A stretch of DNA of 64,000 nt from Oryzobacter faecalis (GCF_046764005.1 NZ_JBKOFW010000002.1:248001-312000); one strand, 5' to 3'; positions 33,042 to 42,531 are shown, counted from the first letter of the stretch. The notes: generated from the sequence alone by a model not told the origin. Numbers and translations: made by a program.

Positions 33042-33620
33042 TCAGCCGTAGGTGTCGCGGGGTCCGCGGCCGTCCTGGGCACGGCGGCCGCCCCGGGTCC
33101 ACGATGGAGCGGCCGGCCCGACCACCCGGATCTCGGTGACGGTGCCCTCCCCGACGTCGTCGGCCAGGCGCCCGAGCAGGCTCGAGGAGAGCAGCCGCAG
33201 CTGGGTGGCCCAGGCGGTGGAGTCGGCCCGGACGGTGAGCACCCCCGCGGTGTAGTCGACCGGCTCGCAGTGCTGGGAGATGTCGGGGCCGACGATCTGT
33301 GGCCAGCGTCCGATGACGGCGCCCACCGCGACGTCCGCGCCCCATCCGCGCTCGGCGACGAACTGGTCGAGCTGGTCACCGAGGAGCCGGGGGTCGCGGC
33401 CGCCGTCGCTGCGGCGGTCGGCGGGGACGTCCTTGGCGCGGCGGCGCGGCTTCAGTCCCGGACGCAGACCCTTGGCGCGTGCCGCGGCGCGGGCGCGGGA
33501 CAGCGCCGACCGGGCGGCCTCCGCCGTGTCTCCCACCACGTCCTCGCCGGAACCGCCTGTGTCCGCACGGTTTTCGGGAGAACCTGCGTCGGTGGGCACG
33601 TCGAGCGGTTCGTCAGGCAC
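33042..33620 (-). CDS. DUF721/DciA-like protein
   Basis: This is a 192-residue protein. A disordered N-terminal half with a basic stretch (about 40-70) is followed by a KH-like DUF721 domain (WGADVAVGAVIGRWPQIVGPDISQHCEPVDY... near 92-165). DUF721 includes DciA, the loader of the DnaB helicase in bacteria lacking DnaC, and the gene after recF in Actinobacteria encodes this family. Its start overlaps the recF end by 8 bases. Confidence 0.88.
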   Translation of the reverse strand: MPDEPLDVPTDAGSPENRADTGGSGEDVVGDTAEAARSALSRARAAARAKGLRPGLKPRRRAKDVPADRRSDGGRDPRLLGDQLDQFVAERGWGADVAVGAVIGRWPQIVGPDISQHCEPVDYTAGVLTVRADSTAWATQLRLLSSSLLGRLADDVGEGTVTEIRVVGPAAPSWTRGGRRAQDGRGPRDTYG

Positions 33621-34815
33621 GCTCGCTCACCGACCCGAGCGACACCGCGAACGTCCTCCCTGCGAGCCCGGCCGGGACGTCCTCCGGTACGGCGGCGGTG
33701 ATGAGCACCTGCTCGCAGTCGGCGACCATCGCCGCGAGGCGCTCGCGGCGCCCCGAGTCGAGCTCGGCGAAGACGTCGTCGAGGACGAGCACCGGGTCGT
33801 CGCCGAGGTCGGTGCGCAGCAGCTGGTAGGCCGCCAGCCGCAGGCCGAGGGCGAACGACCACGACTCCCCATGGCTGGCGTAGCCCTTCGCGGGGAGCTC
33901 GCCGAGGGTGAGGACGACGTCGTCGCGGTGGGGCCCCACGAGGCACACACCGCGCTCGACCTCCTGGGTGCGGACCTCCGCGAGGGAGGCGAGGATCTCC
34001 TCGTGCAGCTCGGCCGGCTCGGGGACCTCCCCGGCGGCGAGGCGGGCCGCGGTCGCCTCGCGGAGCGACGCCTTGTACGTGACCCGGGCGTCGGACTGGC
34101 CGGCGCTCACCTCGTCGTACGCCTTGCCGAGGTAGGGCCCGAGGTCGCGGAGCAGCCGGAGCCGTGCGTAGAGCAGCTGCGAGCCCACCTGCGCCAGGTG
34201 GGTGTCCCACACCTCGAGGGTGTGGAGGGCCGAATCCCGTTCTGCCGCAGTGTCGATGCCCTCGGTGTAGGACCGCTGACGCCGACGGGCTGCCCGGCCC
34301 AGGTGCGGCGCAGCCGACTTCAGGAGGGCCCCGCGCTGCTTGACGATCTTGTCGTAGTCGGAGCGGACCCCGGCCCAGCGCGGCTGGCGCGCGACGAGCA
34401 GCTCGTCGAGGAAGCGTCGCCGCTCGCCGGGGTCACCCTTGACGAGGGCGAGGTCCTCGGGGGCGAAGACGACCGTGCGCAGCGTGCCGAGGACGTCACG
34501 CGGCCGCGACAGGGGCGACCGGTTGAGCCGCGCCCGGTTGGCCCGGCCCGGGTTGATCTCCAGCTCGACCATGCTCTCTCGCCCGTCCCGGACGACCGCC
34601 CCGCGCACCACCGCCTGAGCGGCACCGAAGCGCACGAGCGGGGCGTCGGTGGCGACGCGGTGGCTCGACAGCGTCGCGAGGTAGCCGATCGCCTCGACGA
34701 GGTTGGTCTTGCCCTGGCCGTTGAGCCCCACGAGCGTCGTGGTCCCGGGCTCGAGCGCCAGGTCGGCGGTCTCGTAGCTGCGGAAGTCGGCGACGGAGAG
34801 GTGCCTGACGTGCAC
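33613..34815 (-). CDS. recF: Recombination protein RecF
   Basis: This is a 400-residue SMC-like ATPase: Walker A GLNGQGKTN near residue 30, the signature and Walker B near the C-terminus (VLVLDDVFAELD), and the linking HRDD segment. It binds single/double-strand junctions and loads RecA at stalled forks with RecO and RecR. It lies between gnd and DUF721 in the conserved dnaN-gnd-recF order. Confidence 0.97.
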   Translation of the reverse strand: MHVRHLSVADFRSYETADLALEPGTTTLVGLNGQGKTNLVEAIGYLATLSSHRVATDAPLVRFGAAQAVVRGAVVRDGRESMVELEINPGRANRARLNRSPLSRPRDVLGTLRTVVFAPEDLALVKGDPGERRRFLDELLVARQPRWAGVRSDYDKIVKQRGALLKSAAPHLGRAARRRQRSYTEGIDTAAERDSALHTLEVWDTHLAQVGSQLLYARLRLLRDLGPYLGKAYDEVSAGQSDARVTYKASLREATAARLAAGEVPEPAELHEEILASLAEVRTQEVERGVCLVGPHRDDVVLTLGELPAKGYASHGESWSFALGLRLAAYQLLRTDLGDDPVLVLDDVFAELDSGRRERLAAMVADCEQVLITAAVPEDVPAGLAGRTFAVSLGSVSERA

Positions 34816-34826
34816 GCCCCCGCCGA

Positions 34827-35954
34827 TCAGCTCTTCGTGGCGGCGCGCTTCCGCGTCGACCCGGTTCCCGAGGTGGGTCCCGCTCCTGCGGCCCCCGAGC
34901 GCTTCCGGGTCGACCCGGCACCGGACGACGGTCCGGCAGCCGCAGCCTTGCGGCCCTTCGCGGCCGCGGCCTTGGCACTGCGGGGCGGCTTCTCCTTGGA
35001 CTCCGCCTTCTTGGTGACGGTCCTCGCCGACGCCGGCCCGGCCTCGGCGCCGCGGCGCAGCTCCTCGCCCTCGGCGGTCGTCATCACCTGGTGGCCACCG
35101 AACTGGCCGCGCAGCGCGGCGACGGCCTGCATCGTCGGGGAGTGGTCCTGGCGCGAGGCGAACCGCGCGAACAGCGATGCCGAGATCACCGGCATCGGCA
35201 CCGAGAGGTTGATGGCCTCCTCCACGGTCCAGCGGCCCTCGCCGGAGTCGGAGGTGTAGTCCGAGACGTCATCGAGCGAGGGGTTCTCCTCGAGCGCCTT
35301 GACCATGAGGTCGAGCAGCCAGGACCGCACGACCGTGCCGCGGCTCCAGGCCTTGAACGCGCCCGGCACGTTCTCGACGATGTCCTTCTTCTGGAGCAGC
35401 TCGTAGCCCTCGGCGTAGGCGTGCATGAGGCCGTACTCGATGCCGTTGTGCACCATCTTCGTGTAGTGGCCCGCACCGACCTTGCCGGCGTGGACGAACC
35501 CCTCGTCGCGCGGACCCTCGGGGCGCAGGGCGTCGAAGATCGGCATCGCCTTCTTCACGTTGGCGGCCGTGCCGCCGACCATGAGGCCGTAGCCGTTGTC
35601 GAGGCCCCAGATCCCGCCCGAGACACCGCAGTCGAGGTAGCCCACGCCCTCGGCCCTGAGCAGCTTCTCGTGCTCGGCGTCGTCGGTGAACTTGCTGTTT
35701 CCGCCGTCGATGACGAGGTCGCCCTTGTCGAGCAGCCCGGCCAGCTTCGTCACGGTGTCCCGCGTCGGCGCCCCGTGCGGGACCATGACCCACACGACCC
35801 GCGGCGCGTCGAGCTTCCTCACCATGTCGGCGAGGGACTTCGCGTCGCTGATCTTCTGGTCGCGGTCGTAGCCGACGACCTCGTGACCGGCGCGGCGCAG
35901 CCGCTCACGCATGTTGCCGCCCATCTTGCCCAGCCCGACCAGACCCAGCTGCAT
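34827..35954 (-). CDS. gnd: 6-phosphogluconate dehydrogenase (decarboxylating) with Ala/Arg-rich tail
   Basis: This is a 375-residue protein. The Rossmann GLGKMGGNM start, the VSGGIWGL substrate motif and KMVHNGIEY near residue 168 mark the short GndA/YqeC-type enzyme (normally about 300 residues). It oxidises 6-phosphogluconate to ribulose 5-phosphate in the pentose-phosphate pathway. The last 70 residues are an extra low-complexity tail with two copies of a GSTRKR unit, resembling the basic Lys/Ala tails of nucleoid proteins. Its position between dnaN and recF is common in Actinobacteria. Confidence 0.92.
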   Translation of the reverse strand: MQLGLVGLGKMGGNMRERLRRAGHEVVGYDRDQKISDAKSLADMVRKLDAPRVVWVMVPHGAPTRDTVTKLAGLLDKGDLVIDGGNSKFTDDAEHEKLLRAEGVGYLDCGVSGGIWGLDNGYGLMVGGTAANVKKAMPIFDALRPEGPRDEGFVHAGKVGAGHYTKMVHNGIEYGLMHAYAEGYELLQKKDIVENVPGAFKAWSRGTVVRSWLLDLMVKALEENPSLDDVSDYTSDSGEGRWTVEEAINLSVPMPVISASLFARFASRQDHSPTMQAVAALRGQFGGHQVMTTAEGEELRRGAEAGPASARTVTKKAESKEKPPRSAKAAAAKGRKAAAAGPSSGAGSTRKRSGAAGAGPTSGTGSTRKRAATKS

Positions 35955-36039
35955 GTCGTGTCTCCTCGAAGGTAGGTGGTGCGGACGACGCGGGGGGTGC
36001 TCAGCGAAGGCTACGCCGGGGCGCCTCGCGGGCGCTGCC

Positions 36040-37173
36040 TCAGGACGCGAAGCGGACGGGCATGAGGACGTAGCGGTACGACGTGTCGGCCTCGCCGTCC
36101 TCCTCGGCCTGCCCCGAGAGCACCGCGGGGCGAGATGCCTGGGTGAAGGAGATGCGCGACCACGGGGTCCCGACGGCCCCGAGTCCGTCGAGGAGGTAGA
36201 CGGGGTTGAACGCGATCTCGATGTCGGGGCCCGTCAGGCGCGCCTCGACCGCCTCGGAGGCCTGGGCGTCGTCGCCGGCACCGGCCTCGATGGTGACCTG
36301 GCCCTCGCTGAACCGCAGCCGGACCGGGGTGTTGCGCTCGGCGACGAGCGCGACGCGCTTGACGGCCTCGACGAGCTCGGCGGTCGAGATGACGGCCTCG
36401 GTGTCGGAGCTGGTGGGGAAGATCGAGGAGACCTTGGGGTACTCGCCGTCGAGGAGGCGGGTCGTCGAGCGGCGCTGGCCGGCCTCGAACCCGACGAGAC
36501 CGTCCCCGCCGGCGGCGGTCCCGAGGGCGACGTCGATCGACCCGCTGGCCCCGAGGGAGCGAGCGGTGTCCGAGAGCGTGCGCGCCGGGATGAGGACGAC
36601 GTGGCTGGCGTCGGTGGAGGAGGGGTTCCAGTGCAGCTCGCGCATCGCGAGGCGGTAGCGGTCGGTGGCGAGGAGGGTCATCGTGTCGCCCTCGATCTCG
36701 ACCCGGACACCGGTGAGGATCGGCAGGGTGTCGCCGCGGTCGGCCGCGACCGAGACCTGGGCGACGGCCTGGGTGAACAGGTGGCCGTCGACCGAGCCGC
36801 TCGCCTCGGGGGAGGTCGGCAGGGTCGGGTAGTCGTCGGCGGGCATCATCAGCAGGCTGAAGCGCGAGGAGCCGCACGTCACCTGCACCTTCGAGCCCTC
36901 GGTCGCGACGTCGATGGGGCGGGCCGGGAGGTTGCGCGAGATGTCGGCGAGGAGGCGTCCGAGGACGAGGACGGTGCCGCCCTCGGCGACGTCGGCCGCG
37001 ACGGTGATGCGGGCCGAGACCTCGTAGTCGAACGCGGAGAGGGTGAGCGTGCCCTCCTCGTCGGCCTGGAGCAGGATGCCGGCCAGCACCGGGACCGGCG
37101 GGCGGGCGGGGAGCCCGCGGGCCACCCAGGTGACCGCCTCGGCCAGGACGTCGCGCTCGACGCGGAACTTCAC
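36040..37173 (-). CDS. dnaN: DNA polymerase III beta clamp
   Basis: This 377-residue protein starts at GTG 37173, giving the canonical beginning KFRVERDVLAEAVTW. Three topologically similar domains form the dimeric ring that tethers polymerase to DNA; the end YRYVLMPVR is the conserved C-terminal tail at the partner-binding pocket. Transcribed away from oriC. Confidence 0.97.
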   Translation of the reverse strand: MKFRVERDVLAEAVTWVARGLPARPPVPVLAGILLQADEEGTLTLSAFDYEVSARITVAADVAEGGTVLVLGRLLADISRNLPARPIDVATEGSKVQVTCGSSRFSLLMMPADDYPTLPTSPEASGSVDGHLFTQAVAQVSVAADRGDTLPILTGVRVEIEGDTMTLLATDRYRLAMRELHWNPSSTDASHVVLIPARTLSDTARSLGASGSIDVALGTAAGGDGLVGFEAGQRRSTTRLLDGEYPKVSSIFPTSSDTEAVISTAELVEAVKRVALVAERNTPVRLRFSEGQVTIEAGAGDDAQASEAVEARLTGPDIEIAFNPVYLLDGLGAVGTPWSRISFTQASRPAVLSGQAEEDGEADTSYRYVLMPVRFAS

Positions 37174-37844
37174 GACTACCACCTTCGTGCGGCGCGACGT
37201 CGTCGCGCCTTTGCTCGGCACACCAGTACTGGAGAACACCCCCGTCCGTGCGGTCGGGAGAGGTCGCGAGGACGTTTCCCGAGGCAGGCGGGATGCTGAC
37301 ACTAGTGCACGGGGTCGACCTCCGGTACCTCGTCCGGGAGGACCGCCGGGGACCGGTCGGGGCCGGGTCCTTGCAGGTCGTGGTCGGGGCACGAGATGAC
37401 ATTTCTGGATCTCATCGTCGTGGTAGGAGCTGTGGACGCTGTGGACGACGGGCCGTCCTCGCAGGTGGCCCGCCCCCGGTGGGTGTGGACCGCCCGTGGA
37501 CGACGCCGTGGAGGAACCGGTCGGGGGTGTTGACGGCCGGTGGGCGTTCACACGACGTCCACGTCGCCGTGCGCCGTCGTCCACGTCCGCGAGGCGGTTG
37601 TCCACAGTTGTCCACAGGTTGTGTGGACAACCGGTCGTGCGAGAGCGGTGCCACCGGCCTGAGGGGAGGGGTTGTCCACAGACTTGTTCACACGCCGTGG
37701 ATGCGCCGCCGGGAGCGCCGGGATGTCGTCCGCCGCGTCCTCCCGCCGTGCGTGACACGTGTGAAGGTTCGACAACGGCTCTACACAGGGTGGGGACAAC
37801 CTGTGGACGACACGGTGGCGCGGGGTGTCCCGAGGGCGGGCCGG
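37174..37844. other. oriC: Chromosomal replication origin oriC
   Basis: This is the 671-base gap between dnaN and dnaA. Perfect DnaA boxes TTGTCCACA lie at 37598-37606, 37608-37616 and 37672-37680, and the complement TGTGGACAA at 37622-37630. Near-matches are at 37431-37439, 37440-37448, 37684-37692 (TTGTTCACA), 37791-37799 and 37802-37810. The least GC-rich part (about 37393-37418, GATGACATTTCTGGATCTC) is a candidate unwinding site at the dnaN end. Location and box density leave little doubt. Confidence 0.93.
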
Positions 37845-39380
37845 TCAGTGCGACTGCTGCTTGATCCGGTTCGTCAGCTCGGTCACCTGGTTGTAGATCG
37901 CGCGTCGCTCGGCCATGAGCTGGCGGATCTTCTTGTCCGCGTGCATGACCGTGGTGTGGTCCCGGCCGCCGAACTGCTGGCCGATCTTCGGCAGTGAGAG
38001 GTCGGTGAGCTCGCGGCACAGGTACATCGCGATCTGGCGGGCCGTGACGAGCACGCGCGAGCGCGACTGGCCCTGCAGGTCGTCGAGGGTCAGCCCGAAG
38101 TAGGCGGCCGTCTGGGCCATGATCGTCGCCGGCGTCACCTGGCTCGACGCGTCATCGGGGATGAGGTCGCGCAGGACGATCTCGGCAAGGCTCATGTCGA
38201 CGGGCTGGCGGTTCAGGCTCGCGAACGCGGTGACCCGGATGAGGGCGCCCTCGAGCTCGCGGATGTTGGTCGAGATGCGGCTGGCGATGAACTCGAGGAC
38301 GTCGTCGGGCACCGAGAGCCGCTCCTGGATCGCCTTCTTGCGCAGGATCGCGATCCGGGTCTCGAGGTCGGGCGGCTGGACGTCGGTGAGCAGGCCCATC
38401 TCGAACCGGCTGCGCATCCGCGCCTCGAAGCCGCTGAGCAGCTTCGGGGGGACGTCGCTGGTGATGACGACCTGCTTGTTGGAGTTGTGGAGGGTGTTGA
38501 ACGTGTGGAAGAACTCCTCCTGGGTCTGGACCTTGCCCTGGAGGAACTGGATGTCGTCGATGAGGAGCACGTCGACGTCGCGGTAGCGCCGCTGGAAGTT
38601 GGACGCCTTGTCGTCGCGGATGCTGTTGATGAAGTCGTTGGTGAACTCCTCGGAGTTCACGTAGCGCACCTTGACGTGGGGGAAGAGGTTGCGGGCGTAG
38701 TGACCGATGGCGTGGAGCAGGTGGGTCTTGCCCAGCCCGGACTCCCCGTAGATGAAGAGCGGGTTGTACGCCTTGGCCGGCGCCTCGGCGACCGCGACCG
38801 CCGCCGCGTGGGCGAACCGGTTGCTCGCGCCGATGACGAAGGTGTCGAAGGTGTACTTGGGGTTGAGGCGGGTCAGCTCGACCTGCTCGGGGACCTGCTG
38901 CCCCGGCCGCGGACGCCGGGCCCCGGGGACCTCGACCAGGACCGGCGCACCGTCGGTGCCACGGGGGAGGCTGTCGGCCGCGCCGTGCTCGGCGGCGAAC
39001 CCGTCGAGCTCGTCCTCGCCGAGCTCGAGGTCGTCGATCTGGCGGCGCCGGTCGGCGGCCCGCTGATCGTGCCCGTCGTCGTTGCCGGCCGACTCCGCGG
39101 CCTCGACCGCCGCGGCCTCGGCGAGGCTGGGGTCGACCGTGACGGCCAGGCGCACGTCACGTCCGAGCTGCGAGCCGAGGACGGCGGTGACCCGGTCACG
39201 CAGCCGGGTCTCGACGATGTCCTTGGTGAAGTCGTTCGGCACCGCGATGAGCGCGGTGTCGTCGAGCAGGCCCACGAGCCGTGCGAGCGAGAGGAAGGCC
39301 CTCTGCTGCACCGGGATCCCGTCCGAGTCGAGCACGTCCAGGGTGGTCCGCCACAGCTGGGCCATCGTCGCGTCCGCCAC
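37845..39380 (-). CDS. dnaA: Chromosomal replication initiator DnaA
   Basis: This is a 511-residue protein with GTG 39380 chosen; ATG 39455 would add 25 residues without a ribosome-binding site. Domain I is at 1-90, an acidic linker at 90-165, and the AAA+ domain has GESGLGKTHLLHAIG and the LLIDDIQFL Walker B. Domain IV carries the DnaA-box helix GRDHTTVMHADKKI. It binds the boxes next door and melts the origin. A TTGTCCACA box at 39458, downstream of its probable promoter, indicates self-repression. Confidence 0.97.
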   Translation of the reverse strand: MADATMAQLWRTTLDVLDSDGIPVQQRAFLSLARLVGLLDDTALIAVPNDFTKDIVETRLRDRVTAVLGSQLGRDVRLAVTVDPSLAEAAAVEAAESAGNDDGHDQRAADRRRQIDDLELGEDELDGFAAEHGAADSLPRGTDGAPVLVEVPGARRPRPGQQVPEQVELTRLNPKYTFDTFVIGASNRFAHAAAVAVAEAPAKAYNPLFIYGESGLGKTHLLHAIGHYARNLFPHVKVRYVNSEEFTNDFINSIRDDKASNFQRRYRDVDVLLIDDIQFLQGKVQTQEEFFHTFNTLHNSNKQVVITSDVPPKLLSGFEARMRSRFEMGLLTDVQPPDLETRIAILRKKAIQERLSVPDDVLEFIASRISTNIRELEGALIRVTAFASLNRQPVDMSLAEIVLRDLIPDDASSQVTPATIMAQTAAYFGLTLDDLQGQSRSRVLVTARQIAMYLCRELTDLSLPKIGQQFGGRDHTTVMHADKKIRQLMAERRAIYNQVTELTNRIKQQSH

Positions 39381-39457
39381 GCTGTCGTCCCCGTCCTTCC
39401 ACTTGCCCCTCGGGCCCTCGTGTGTTCCCGGCCGGGCGGCCGGTGCAATCCACATCG

Positions 39458-39466
39458 TTGTCCACA
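39458..39466 (+). promoter_or_regulatory. DnaA box upstream of dnaA
   Basis: A perfect TTGTCCACA lies between the probable dnaA promoter and the gene, fitting autoregulation. Confidence 0.7.
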
Positions 39467-39534
39467 GTCTGTGGGCATCTCCGCGCGCGTGCGAACCGGT
39501 GTGTCGCTGCAGGGGGCGGTCCGTGCTCCGTGGG

Positions 39535-39540
39535 ATCCTA
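39535..39540 (-). promoter_or_regulatory. -10 element TAGGAT for dnaA
   Basis: TAGGAT on the minus strand, about 155 bases before the chosen GTG. The -35 position reads CCACGG, a poor match. Confidence 0.35.
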
Positions 39541-39577
39541 GAGGGTTTTCCCCAGCCCCGTGGGCCGCTGCGCCGGT

Positions 39578-39607
39578 TTGACCCCCGATGCCCCCGTCAC
39601 GTACCGT
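39578..39607 (+). promoter_or_regulatory. Promoter of rpmH-rnpA
   Basis: TTGACC (39578-39583), 18-base spacer, TACCGT (39602-39607). A second TTGACG starts at 39607 but has no good -10. It would give a leader of about 150 bases before the rpmH GTG. Confidence 0.5.
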
Positions 39608-39765
39608 TGACGGGCCTGTTGGTCGGCTGTTTTCGCATGCCCGTGACGCACCGGAGCCGGTGCCGAGGTCACCCTCGCACCGTCATGGGTTTCCGATGGC
39701 AGCCGACCTGCGGTGCCCCCCGACCACCGGGCCGATCCGGCCCGCCTCCAGATGAGAGAACCGAC

Positions 39766-39903
39766 GTGAGCAAGCGGACCTTCCAGCCGAACAACCGTCG
39801 CCGCGCCAAGACGCACGGCTTCCGCCTCCGGATGCGCACGCGCGCCGGTCGCGCCATCCTCGCCGCCCGCCGCCGCAAGGGCCGCTCCGAGCTCTCCGCC
39901 TGA
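39766..39903 (+). CDS. rpmH: Ribosomal protein L34
   Basis: This 45-residue, strongly basic protein starts at GTG 39766 with GAGAG upstream. It has the SKRTFQPNNRRRAKTHGFR signature and ends KGRSELSA. It is a component of the large ribosomal subunit, encoded first in the rpmH-rnpA-yidD-yidC operon that faces away from dnaA. Confidence 0.98.
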   Translation: MSKRTFQPNNRRRAKTHGFRLRMRTRAGRAILAARRRKGRSELSA

Positions 39904-39913
39904 GGCGCCCCCG

Positions 39914-40279
39914 GTGCTGCCGGCGCCGAACCGTCTGCGCCAGCGGGCGGACTTCACGTCGGCGGTCCGGTCCTCCGGAGGTTCTCGGGCCGGCTCCCGG
40001 CTCCTCGTGGTCCACGCCCACCAGACCGACGCGCGTGCGGGTCTCCCGCCGCGGGTCGGTTTCGTCGTGTCGAGGGCCGTGGGCAACGCGGTCGTGCGCA
40101 CCCGCACCAAGCGTCGGCTGCGGGCCCTCGTCGCAGCCCGCCTCGATGCCATCCCCGCCGGCACCGACCTCGTCGTCCGGGCCAACCCGGCCGCCGGCCA
40201 GGCGACCTCGGGGGAACTCGCGGCGGCACTGGATCCGTTGGTGCACAAGGTGATCGGTCGAATCGGAGGGTTGGCGTGA
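39914..40279 (+). CDS. rnpA: Ribonuclease P protein component
   Basis: This 121-residue protein starts at GTG 39914, 10 bases after rpmH. The RNR motif region is present (VSRAVGNAVVRTRTKRRLRAL near residue 55), with the RQRADFTSAVR start. It assists the RNase P RNA in trimming tRNA 5' ends. Its end overlaps the yidD start (GTGA). Confidence 0.95.
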   Translation: MLPAPNRLRQRADFTSAVRSSGGSRAGSRLLVVHAHQTDARAGLPPRVGFVVSRAVGNAVVRTRTKRRLRALVAARLDAIPAGTDLVVRANPAAGQATSGELAAALDPLVHKVIGRIGGLA

Positions 40280-40620
40280 GCGTCGGGAGGATCGTGGCTG
40301 CGCCCCTCGTGTGGGCCATCCGCGCCTACCAGCTGCTCATCTCGCCGATGCGCCCGCCGACCTGCCGGTACTACCCGTCGTGCTCGGCCTACGCCGTCAC
40401 CGCACTCGAGACGTACGGCCCGCTGCGCGGCTCGTGGATGGCGCTGCGCCGGCTCGGGCGGTGCCACCCGTGGACCCCCGGCGGCGTCGACCACGTCCCG
40501 CTCCGCGACCCGCGGACGGGTCGGCCGGTCCCGGGGACCACCGGACCGCGCGGCATCCCGGACGACCTCGACCCGGAGGGCGACCCGGCAGCGACCGCGG
40601 GCCACGCCCACTCCCACTGA
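40276..40620 (+). CDS. yidD: Membrane protein insertion efficiency factor YidD
   Basis: This is a 114-residue protein. The conserved core AIRAYQLLISPMRPPTCRYYPSCSAYAVTALETYG holds the three-Cys pattern, followed by RLGRCHPWTPGGVDHVP. A His/Asp-rich C-terminal extension is specific to this lineage. It helps YidC insert proteins at the membrane. Confidence 0.94.
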   Translation: MSVGRIVAAPLVWAIRAYQLLISPMRPPTCRYYPSCSAYAVTALETYGPLRGSWMALRRLGRCHPWTPGGVDHVPLRDPRTGRPVPGTTGPRGIPDDLDPEGDPAATAGHAHSH

Positions 40621-40680
40621 CCCCCGTCACCACCGTGACACCATCCCGCCGGCACCAGCCGGCACAGCCGTAAGGACACC

Positions 40681-41808
40681 ATGGGCGACTTCTTCAACAC
40701 GATCATGGCCCCCATCGAATGGCTCGTGGCCTGGATCATGTTCGGCTTCCACGCGGGGCTGACCTCGCTGGGGATGCCGGAGGCGTCCGGGTGGACGTGG
40801 GCCCTGTCGATCGTGGGTCTCGTCATCGTCATGCGGGCCGCGATGATCCCGCTGTTCTTCAAGCAGATCATGGCCTCGCGCAAGATGCAGATGATCCAGC
40901 CCGAGCTGCAGAAGATCCAGAAGAAGTACAAGGGCAAGTCCGACCCGGAGTCCCGCCAGGCGATGACCCAGGAGACGATGGCGCTGTACAAGAAGGAGGG
41001 GACCAACCCCTTCTCCTCGTGCCTGCCGATCCTCGCGCAGTCCCCGTTCTTCTTCGGCCTGTTCCAGGTGCTCAACGGCCTCGACGACATCGCCCGGGGT
41101 GACAAGGACTTCGTCGGTCCGATCAACCGGGAGGTCGCGGCCCAGGCCGAGTCGGCGTCGGTCTTCGGCGCGCAGCTGTCCGACACCTTCCTCGGGTCGG
41201 ACGCGATGAACACCAAGATCGTCACGGTCATCCTCATCGTCCTGATGTCGGCGACGACCTTCCTCACCCAGCGCCAGCTGATCACGAAGAACATGCCGGC
41301 CTCCGCGCTCGACAACCCCTTCGCGAAGCAGCAGAAGCTCCTGCTCTACGTGCTGCCGGTCGTCTTCGCCGTCTCCGGCGTCAACTTCCCCCTCGGTGTC
41401 CTCATCTACTGGTTCACGACGAACGTGTGGTCGATGTGCCAGCAGTTCTACGTCATCCGCCGCCTGCCGGCCCCCGGCTCCGCGGCCGAGAAGGCGTACC
41501 ACGCGCGCCTGGCGAAGAAGGGCAAGCCCATCCCCGGCGCCGCCGAGGCCGCTGCTGCCGCCGCCGCTGCGGAGGCGGCGGAGGCCGACAAGCCCACCGG
41601 GCAGCGGGCGCAGCCGGCCTCGAAGAAGCGCAAGAAGAAGCAGGGCGCGGGCGGCGCTGCGAAGCCCGGGCAGCAGCCGCGCCAGCCGGGAGCGCCGGGC
41701 CAGGACGGCCAGGGCGCACCCAGGCCCTCCGGGCAGAACGGCCAGAAGACCGGCCCCCCGCAGGGCCGGAAGAAGCCCGGCGCCGCCGCGAAGCCCCCCA
41801 CGACCTGA
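40681..41808 (+). CDS. yidC: Membrane protein insertase YidC
   Basis: This 375-residue protein has five membrane segments of the Oxa1/Alb3 core. The positively charged cytoplasmic loop lies after helix 1 (residues about 60-105, rich in K and Q) and the hydrophilic groove Arg is in VMRAAMIPLFFKQI. The last 100 residues form a disordered Ala/Gly/Pro tail with Lys clusters (KKRKKKQ), as in ribosome-binding YidC tails. It inserts proteins with or without SecYEG. Confidence 0.95.
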   Translation: MGDFFNTIMAPIEWLVAWIMFGFHAGLTSLGMPEASGWTWALSIVGLVIVMRAAMIPLFFKQIMASRKMQMIQPELQKIQKKYKGKSDPESRQAMTQETMALYKKEGTNPFSSCLPILAQSPFFFGLFQVLNGLDDIARGDKDFVGPINREVAAQAESASVFGAQLSDTFLGSDAMNTKIVTVILIVLMSATTFLTQRQLITKNMPASALDNPFAKQQKLLLYVLPVVFAVSGVNFPLGVLIYWFTTNVWSMCQQFYVIRRLPAPGSAAEKAYHARLAKKGKPIPGAAEAAAAAAAAEAAEADKPTGQRAQPASKKRKKKQGAGGAAKPGQQPRQPGAPGQDGQGAPRPSGQNGQKTGPPQGRKKPGAAAKPPTT

Positions 41809-41831
41809 TCCCCCTGACGCAGGAGAGACCC

Positions 41832-42524
41832 ATGACCGAGAACACCACCGAGCTGGCACCCGCGCCGGCCACCGAGGCGCGTGCCGACGAGCAGACGCCG
41901 ACCACCGCCGACGAGGCGACCGACACGGTCGAGACCGGGACCGACGTCACCGACATCGAGGCACCCGTCACCGACACCGCCGACGGTGGTGCCGACGACG
42001 ATCGCGACGTCGAGGACGACGCCCCCACCGCGGCGCCGACCGGCGGGACCACGCGCCGCGCGGTGCTCGAGCGCGAGGGCGAGGTCGCGGCCGACTTCCT
42101 GGAGACCCTCCTCGACATCTGCGACCTCGACGGGGACATCGACGTCGACATCGACGGCGACCGCGCCGCGGTGTCGGTCGTCGACTCCGAGGACGGCAGG
42201 GTGCCGCGTCGCCTCGTGGGTCCGAACGGCCAGGTGCTCGAGGCGCTCCAGGAGCTGACCCGCCTCGCCGTGCAGTCCTCCACCGGTGAGCGCAGCCGCC
42301 TCATGCTCGACGTCGCCGGCCACCGGGCCGACCGTCGCGCCACGCTCGTCTCCCTCGCGAAGGAGGCCATCGCCGAGGTCAAGCAGTCGGGCGAGCGCAA
42401 GCCGCTGTCGCCCATGTCGGCCTTCGAGCGCAAGGTCGTCCACGACGAGGTCCTCGCTGCCGGGCTCGTCTCCGAGTCGGAGGGCGCCGAGCCGCGCCGG
42501 TTCGTCGTCATCCTCCCGGCCTGA
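41832..42524 (+). CDS. khpB: Jag/KhpB RNA-binding protein
   Basis: This 230-residue protein starts at ATG 41832 behind AGGAGAG. An acidic Thr/Asp-rich first 70 residues precede a KH-like domain (about 85-150, GRVPRRLVGPNGQVLEALQEL) and an R3H domain (RSRLMLDVAGHRADRRATL...). KhpB binds many mRNAs and influences cell-wall growth in Gram-positive bacteria. Standard position after yidC. Confidence 0.93.
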   Translation: MTENTTELAPAPATEARADEQTPTTADEATDTVETGTDVTDIEAPVTDTADGGADDDRDVEDDAPTAAPTGGTTRRAVLEREGEVAADFLETLLDICDLDGDIDVDIDGDRAAVSVVDSEDGRVPRRLVGPNGQVLEALQELTRLAVQSSTGERSRLMLDVAGHRADRRATLVSLAKEAIAEVKQSGERKPLSPMSAFERKVVHDEVLAAGLVSESEGAEPRRFVVILPA

Positions 42525-42531
42525 GGATCGC

